Positions 9,301 to 11,545 of a stretch of DNA of 11,545 nt are shown one piece after another. The notes beneath the pieces were generated by a model. The model saw only the letters and a list, made by a program, of their open reading frames with translations. It was not told where the DNA came from and ran no database searches. Made by a program: the position numbers and the translations under genes. Origin of the DNA: Cephalothrix spiralis (lineage: Eukaryota; Nemertea; Palaeonemertea; Archinemertea; Cephalotrichidae); contig JAUCNG010370705.1 of assembly GCA_032353305.1 (NCBI GenBank), forward strand, positions 1-11,545. The letters are read 5' to 3'. How positions within the stretch are numbered: position 1 is the stretch's first letter; each line of letters opens with the position of its first letter.

Positions 9301-10538
9301 ATCACTAGAAAATTCATATTTAAGTCAAAATATGACACCTCTCTGTCTAAAATTGTCCTCCTGAGACTAGCTCTGCAACTTATTAAAGCTCATTAAATTA
9401 AAAATTAACAAACCTGTCGTGCTGCCTTGTAGGCGTCTTTTTATTTGGCGTTTTTCCTTTAGGTTCTTTACTTTTCCCAGGAGTTTTACCAGAATGTGTA
9501 AGGCTTGGGGTACTCTTATTGAATGATAGGACTACAGGAGTAATTGGTGTCCTATCCGATGAGCTGGCAGATTTTGAACGTGGACTGTTACCTTCAATGG
9601 AAATAATTTAAGTTTGTAATAGGCCTAATATATGGGGTATGAACACAATTTTGACGTCTAAAAAACTATCATAATCCATGCACTACTTCCGTCCAAATCA
9701 ATCTTTAATTTTCAAGAACTTTATGAGTGCTTAAAACTCCATATTTAAATCCTTTTTATTCAATTAATTAGTTTACGGACAACCTTTCAAAAATCTCGTC
9801 GGCGGCAAAACAAAAATTAAATTCTGACCTTTTTTTATCATTTTAAATTAATTGTTCCAAATTGTTTTTTTCTTTCATACCGACCCTTTTTTAAAAACGC
9901 TATAGCTGACAAAACCGTTGGCTGCAAGTTTTTTTCTACATTCAACGTCTGAGAATTCCGTCGCCGGGCTGCTAGCGAGTTTCGCGCAAGTCCCGCCCGA
10001 TTAGCGGCAATAGGGCGGATTTTGAGCGTTCGCTTCGTTTGGTCGCAGAATAAGTGGGCCGCCAGCGATTTGCTAAAGCGACCCGCTTGGATTGGGATTA
10101 GATTGAAACGGAACCGATCGCTGTCAATTCATATGTACATTCGAAATGACGCAATGTTCACGCACACGTGCAATCATTTCCCAAAAACCTCTGAAATGCA
10201 ATTATTCAGTCGCCAGACCCTTTATAAGTAATTTAACAGGTCCAGAATATTTATGATTTTATCAAGTTATATGTTTAAATTTATTGTTTCAGGTCTACAC
10301 TAGTCAAATATTTTATGCCCCCCCCCCCCATATAGGTCCTGAAAACTACACTGTTAAAGCAGTACAACTTATAGCTGCATCACCTGCAGGCAGAGCAAGA
10401 TGGTTGACTCCCTTTTCCATTGCCTTCCGTTGCCATCTCATCATTGGACCTTTTTGAATCGGTGCATCCATTCTTGTGACTTCATTTATCATATTTTCAA
10501 AGTTAAAATGGGCCATCTTGACGTTTTTCCCTTTAGCT
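3152..10538 (-). CDS. cdc20: CDC20/fizzy, APC/C activator, 5' seven coding exons (3' end outside window)
   Basis: CDC20 binds the anaphase-promoting complex in mitosis, presents securin and cyclin B for ubiquitination, and is the target of the spindle checkpoint (Mad2, BubR1). Exons at 10384-10516, 9414-9591, 8073-8266, 6776-6901, 5638-5834, 4875-4969 and 3152-3377 join in frame to 383 residues; every intron is GT-AG. Visible parts: conserved start MAHFNFENMI and MRWQRKAMEKG (26-36); seven Ser/Thr-Pro sites (47-98); C-box DRFIPNR (103-109); Mad2-binding-like KILSFKAKVP (155-164); PDRILDAPEL before the propeller; then about four WD40 blades with WIKEGNILAVGTS and ASGGNDN. PDRILDAPEL and the long Thr-Pro tail favour CDC20 over Cdh1/FZR1. 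Human CDC20 is 499 residues, so about 115 residues (blades 5-7 and the IR tail) are missing to the left. The KEN box reads QEN and the CRY position reads TRQ. Confidence 0.97.
4249..4420. repeat. Degenerate tandem array around CCATACGTA and GTGACATTTTGCCAAA
   Basis: Three to four units of roughly 40-55 bp follow one another. Each starts AATAGCCATACGTA (or AGTCATACGTA) and continues through a T-run into GTGACATTTTGCCAAA and a CCCAC-rich tail. Starts are near 4249, 4303, 4343 and 4390. The last copy contains a doubled ACGTACGT. Spacing varies because the second copy lacks the CCCAC tail. This is a diverged satellite-like block within cdc20 intron 6. Confidence 0.65.
4548..4850. repeat. Foldback element: inverted pair of arrays of a GACAATTCGTCCCG unit
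   Basis: Left arm (4548-4653): six copies of ACAATTCGTCCC-like cores start at 4550, 4566, 4586, 4606, 4626 and 4642, spaced 16-20 bp. Right arm (4769-4850): five or so copies of the reverse complement (for example CGGGACGAATTGTC at 4795-4808) at 14-16 bp spacing. A spacer of about 115 bp lies between them. The arms would pair into one long imperfect hairpin. Inverted arms made of tandem short units recall foldback-type transposons; the class is inferred, not recognised. The right arm ends about 25 bp from the exon at 4875. Confidence 0.75.
4875..4969 (-). CDS. cdc20: cdc20 coding exon 6 (residues 277-308)
   Basis: This short exon of 95 bases sits between acceptor CTTGCAG (4970-4976) and donor GTAAGC (4869-4874). 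It encodes LWDVGENKQLRCMSGHSARV followed by GSSSWNSYILS plus two bases of Thr308. It is the end of WD40 blade 2 and most of blade 3. The family usually has GSLSW where this protein has GSSSW, a hydrophobic-to-polar change in a blade core position. The exon was found by splicing logic and homology, since it is too short to stand out as an open frame. Confidence 0.95.
4970..5637 (-). other. cdc20 intron 5
   Basis: This intron is 668 bp, the shortest complete one here. It contains a perfect 9-bp inverted repeat TCAGAGAAT / ATTCTCTGA (5284-5292 and 5314-5322) and the tandem duplication at 5499-5542. It holds no coding sequence and no large mobile element that I can recognise. Confidence 0.7.
5499..5542. 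repeat. Two-copy tandem duplication, about 22 bp
   Basis: GGAGTAGGATTGT then CTATACGCAT (5499-5521) is followed at once by the same phrase lacking the CT (5522-5542). The copies are otherwise identical, so this is a recent local duplication with a 2-base indel. Confidence 0.85.
5638..5834 (-). CDS. cdc20: cdc20 coding exon 5 (residues 211-276)
   Basis: The acceptor TTAATTTTAG ends at 5835 and the donor GTAGCTA is at 5631-5637. The first two bases complete Tyr211. The encoded LNLLDWSTNNHLAVSLGSAV and YVWNASSGD form blade 1, and EYISSVKWIKEGNILAVGTS with TGDVQ forms most of blade 2. The exon ends on a whole codon (phase 0). Blade 1 is the surface that meets the sequence just after the Mad2-binding segment in known CDC20 structures. 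Confidence 0.97.
6150..6740. mobile_element. 591-bp non-autonomous element with 27-28 bp terminal inverted repeats
   Basis: The left end begins CTTTGGTGCAATAAGGGCGT and continues ATGTGCAC (6150-6177). The right end (6714-6740) is its reverse complement with a single missing base. Outside the ends, TTATTATTAACGA (6135-6147) and TTATTATTATACGA (6741-6754) look like a target-site duplication with one indel; the AT-rich flank makes its true length uncertain. Inside are a short inverted repeat CAAGAGGT / ACCTCTTG near 6333-6364 and a tRNA-like core (6484-6550). No transposase frame is present. Long ends and a 9-bp or longer duplication would suit a Mutator-like family, but this is a guess. Confidence 0.8.
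6484..6550 (+). repeat. tRNA-like segment inside the 6150-6740 element
   Basis: GCGC / GCGC (6497-6500, 6512-6515) pair around a GTTAACTCATT loop like a D arm and A box. A B-box-like GATTTCGAACAAT follows at 6537-6549. A 9-bp inverted repeat, AATTAGAGA (6466-6474) with TCTCTAATT (6520-6528), overlaps it. The T stem is weak and there is no acceptor stem, so this is not a working tRNA. It may be a SINE fragment caught in the element, or chance similarity. Confidence 0.3.
6776..6901 (-). CDS. cdc20: cdc20 coding exon 4 (residues 169-211)
   Basis: The acceptor is a C-rich CCCCCAG (6902-6908) and the donor GTAAGTT is at 6769-6775. The two split codons are Gly169 (G|GT) and Tyr211 (T|AT). The exon encodes YSNKLRVLYSGTC and PDRILDAPELIDDY, the linker from the Mad2-binding segment into the propeller. 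At the position of the human CRY degron this protein has Thr-Arg-Gln (6831-6839), so that motif is not conserved. Confidence 0.96.
6902..8072 (-). other. cdc20 intron 3
   Basis: This intron is 1171 bp and very AT-rich, with several homopolymer and dinucleotide stretches (for example alternating TA near 6988-6999). It contains a 10-bp direct duplication CACGTCAAGC (7466-7485). An open frame at 7094-7291 was examined and not accepted as a gene. No clear mobile element is visible. Confidence 0.6.
8073..8266 (-). CDS. cdc20: cdc20 coding exon 3 (residues 104-169)
   Basis: The acceptor TTTTTTTCAG ends at 8267 and the donor GTAAACC is at 8066-8072. The first base completes Arg104 of the C-box. The exon encodes FIPNRATTDLDISSYLM, then SNQENEDPDN where the human protein has its KEN box, then EYQQRVGEAL and the Mad2-binding-like AKILSFKAKVPKTHE. 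An internal ATG at 8215-8217 (Met121) is not the start, because the frame runs upstream through the acceptor into a C-box that only forms across the splice. Confidence 0.96.
8313..9025. mobile_element. 713-bp foldback element with long (about 170 bp) inverted arms
   Basis: The sequence 8327-8366 (ATGGAACTTTTGGCGTACAA and onward to TTTTCG) recurs inverted at 8971-9010 with 38 of 40 bases matching by eye. Similarity continues inward through TCGGAAGTGTGGGCCTAAA and GGAAATTCCAGGTTCAAGTT, with indels, to about 8475 on the left and 8865 on the right. The centre carries a perfect 8-bp hairpin, CATCTGGC / GCCAGATG (8594-8613), and a 16-17 bp hairpin, GAGGGGCTAGTATTTGC with GCAAATACAGCCCCTC (8636-8688). 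There is no coding content. No clear target-site duplication was found, so the ends are approximate. Confidence 0.78.
8594..8688. repeat. Two adjacent hairpins at the centre of the foldback element
   Basis: The first is an 8-bp perfect stem with a 4-base loop (8594-8613). The second is a stem of 7 plus 8 base pairs with one bulged base and a 20-base loop (8636-8652 with 8673-8688). They sit midway between the long arms, so the whole element would fold as a large cruciform with two side hairpins. Confidence 0.8.
9128..9227. repeat. Imperfect inverted repeat, arms about 34 bp
   Basis: ACTAAGTCATCTTGATATAC and onward (9128-9162) pairs with a segment ending ATCAAGATGGTACTTAGT (9194-9227). There are a few mismatches and one or two indels, and the loop is about 31 bases. 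It may be a small foldback repeat or a further part of the element to its left. A smaller hairpin lies at 9049-9072 (GAGTC...CACTT / AAGTGACTC). Confidence 0.65.
9414..9591 (-). CDS. cdc20: cdc20 coding exon 2 (residues 45-104), phosphosite-rich
   Basis: The donor GTTTGT is at 9408-9413 and the acceptor TTGAAG ends at 9592. The acceptor choice is set by frame: G|GT for Gly45. Using the next AG (TAACAG) would also be possible in DNA but would not keep the frame with exon 1. The exon encodes a basic, low-complexity tail with Ser/Thr-Pro at residues 47, 59, 62, 72, 81, 92 and 97, ending KKTPTRQHD in front of the C-box. Such sites in CDC20 are known Cdk targets that tune APC/C binding. Confidence 0.94.
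9592..10383 (-). other. cdc20 intron 1, with a GC-richer segment
   Basis: This intron is 792 bp. The stretch of roughly 9950-10110 is clearly richer in G, C and CpG than its surroundings (for example GTCGCCGGGCTGCTAGCGAG, GTTTCGCGCAAG, CCCGCCCG, AGGGCGG). It includes one E2F-like TTTCGCGC. A run of about a dozen C bases is at 10318-10329. No exon was recognised. An open frame at 10022-10231 on the plus strand has no familiar content. Confidence 0.5.
10384..10538 (-). CDS. cdc20: cdc20 exon with start codon (residues 1-44) and 22-nt 5' UTR
   Basis: The ATG is at 10514-10516 and is followed by MAHFNFENMINEVTRMDAPI and RWQRKAMEKG, matching the conserved CDC20 amino terminus. The ATG context is CAAGATGG, with G at +4. 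The coding part ends with one base of Gly45 at the donor GTGATG (10378-10383). Directly upstream, 22 bases of 5' UTR run to an acceptor-like ATCTCTTTTAG (10539-10549). That suggests a separate non-coding first exon or a trans-spliced leader. Confidence 0.93.
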
Positions 10539-11545
10539 CTAAAAGAGATAATTTATGATCTGTATTAAAACCAGTTATTTTTTATTTAATATCAACGTTT
10601 TAAATATTTTACTTTTTGTAATATGAGATGAAGCTGAGGTGACTATTTTAACCAGTTTCTGATTACTCAAAGTTGGGTCTCATAAGAGTAGTCGGTTTCA
10701 GTGGCATTGTCATTGTTCAAATAAAAATAACACAATTGAACATAAATTTACATTGTAGACTAATGGAAAATATTTTACAGTCAGGGCCAGGCGCCTACGA
10801 ATTTGCTACATATATAGACTAGCTCATCAGGTTGCAATCACTAAACTAAACAAGATTAAAAAATATTAAAGTAAGTGTCTAGTATATTGTGAAAAATAAA
10901 ATAAAATGGTTTTAGGTACAGAATTCATATGAAATATAAGTTTGTAAAATTAAAAATTAAATTGTTTTTTTCTTGACTTAAAGAGTTTTTGTATGCAATA
11001 ACCACAGACATAGCCTCAGAAAAAGAAGGTTTGAATGGTAGGAAGTGATATTTTTCATTTTGACCGTGCCTGGGTAAATGTCAATAACTTTGTATATGAT
11101 CATATGTATGTAGGGAAAAACAAAATGACTTTTTTGCAGAATTGAAATCTACATATGTTTTTACATATGTCATGTGAATATCAAGCTCTAAATCGAAGTA
11201 ATAAAAATTTTATGACTCTTTCTTAAACATGCTAAGTGAAAAATCCGAAAATTATTTTTTTGAAAACATGCTAAGTGACACTTAGCATGTTTTCGAAAGA
11301 AAAAATGCTGTCACTTACACTTAGCACCTTTTCGAAAAAAATCATGTCACTAAGCATGTTTAAGAATGAAATTTCTGGAAAATATTTTTTTCGAAAAAAT
11401 ACTAAGTGCAAAAATGCGCGTAAACGCTTGGGTGAAGGCCATTGGACTTAATAAGTTTTACCATTTTGTTTACACAGTAAAGCTGCAATCTATGTCTCTT
11501 TTAAGGTGCAAGACATTATCTAAGAAAACAATTTCCTAATTTTTT
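10539..11545. other. Region upstream of the cdc20 start exon
   Basis: No coding exon is seen on either strand. The sequence is strongly AT-rich, with a pair of ACATATGT palindromes near 11152-11169 and a palindromic repeat cluster at 11219-11410. Next to the start exon it looks like an intron end (AAATTATCTCTTTTAG read on the minus strand) rather than a promoter; no TATA, CCAAT or E2F-type arrangement is convincing there. The cdc20 promoter is likely further right. Confidence 0.5.
11219..11410. repeat. Palindromic cluster built on ACATGCTAAGTG
   Basis: The core is a perfect palindrome: GAAAACATGCTAAGTG (11262-11277), one central A, and its exact reverse complement CACTTAGCATGTTTTC (11279-11294). 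An outer inverted pair surrounds it: TCTTAAACATGCTAAGTGA (11221-11239) and TCACTAAGCATGTTTAAGA (11347-11365), differing at one position. Further partial copies are CACTTACACTTAGCACC (11312-11328) and ACTAAGTGC (11401-11409). T-runs followed by GAAAA or CGAAAA separate the copies. It is probably a small foldback repeat; the class is unknown. Confidence 0.82.

Larger units (their letters stand above)
8267..9413 (-). other. cdc20 intron 2
   Basis: This intron is 1147 bp. About 713 bp are the long-arm foldback element at 8313-9025, and another inverted repeat lies at 9128-9227. Without these the intron would be short. No coding sequence is seen; open frames on both strands in 8649-9125 lie in the inverted arms and are spurious. 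Confidence 0.7.

Noticed and set aside
10318-10329. Run of about twelve C bases, with another C-rich run near 8367-8376
   Set aside because: Simple homopolymer, no strand-specific structure or gene edge; could also be a sequencing-length artefact.
11262-11294. microRNA precursor
   Set aside because: The 16-bp perfect arms with a one-base centre leave no workable loop; the wider fold is possible but no star/mature asymmetry can be judged without small-RNA data.

Overview
The window is AT-rich genomic DNA from an animal, probably an invertebrate. The evidence is one split gene with GT-AG introns of about 0.7 to 1.5 kb, a metazoan-type CDC20 protein, a TRP-type ion-channel fragment and many short non-autonomous repeats. 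There is no operon structure and nothing bacterial. The phylum cannot be fixed from the sequence alone.

Minus strand, 10538 down to 3152: most of cdc20 (fizzy), the mitotic activator of the anaphase-promoting complex. Seven coding exons (10384-10516, 9414-9591, 8073-8266, 6776-6901, 5638-5834, 4875-4969, 3152-3377) join in frame into 383 residues. They carry the conserved N-terminal segment, a proline-directed phosphosite cluster, the C-box, the Mad2-binding segment and about four of the seven WD40 blades. The remaining blades and the Ile-Arg tail should lie left of position 1. The KEN box and CRY box known from the human protein are not conserved here.

Plus strand, 162-1507: the C-terminal part of an ankyrin-repeat TRP-type cation channel, broken by two stop codons and one frameshift. 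It probably lies antisense inside the last visible intron of cdc20.

The introns hold a series of unrelated repeat structures. These are a 193-bp MITE with a TTTAA duplication (1600-1792); a tRNA-like SINE remnant (2378-2469); a degenerate tandem array around CCATACGTA (4249-4420); an inverted pair of arrays of a 14-20 bp unit (4548-4850); a 591-bp terminal-inverted-repeat element with a tRNA-like core (6150-6740); a 713-bp long-arm foldback element (8313-9025); and a palindromic CTAAGTG cluster upstream of the gene (11219-11410). No gene was seen in 1508-3151 or in 10539-11545.
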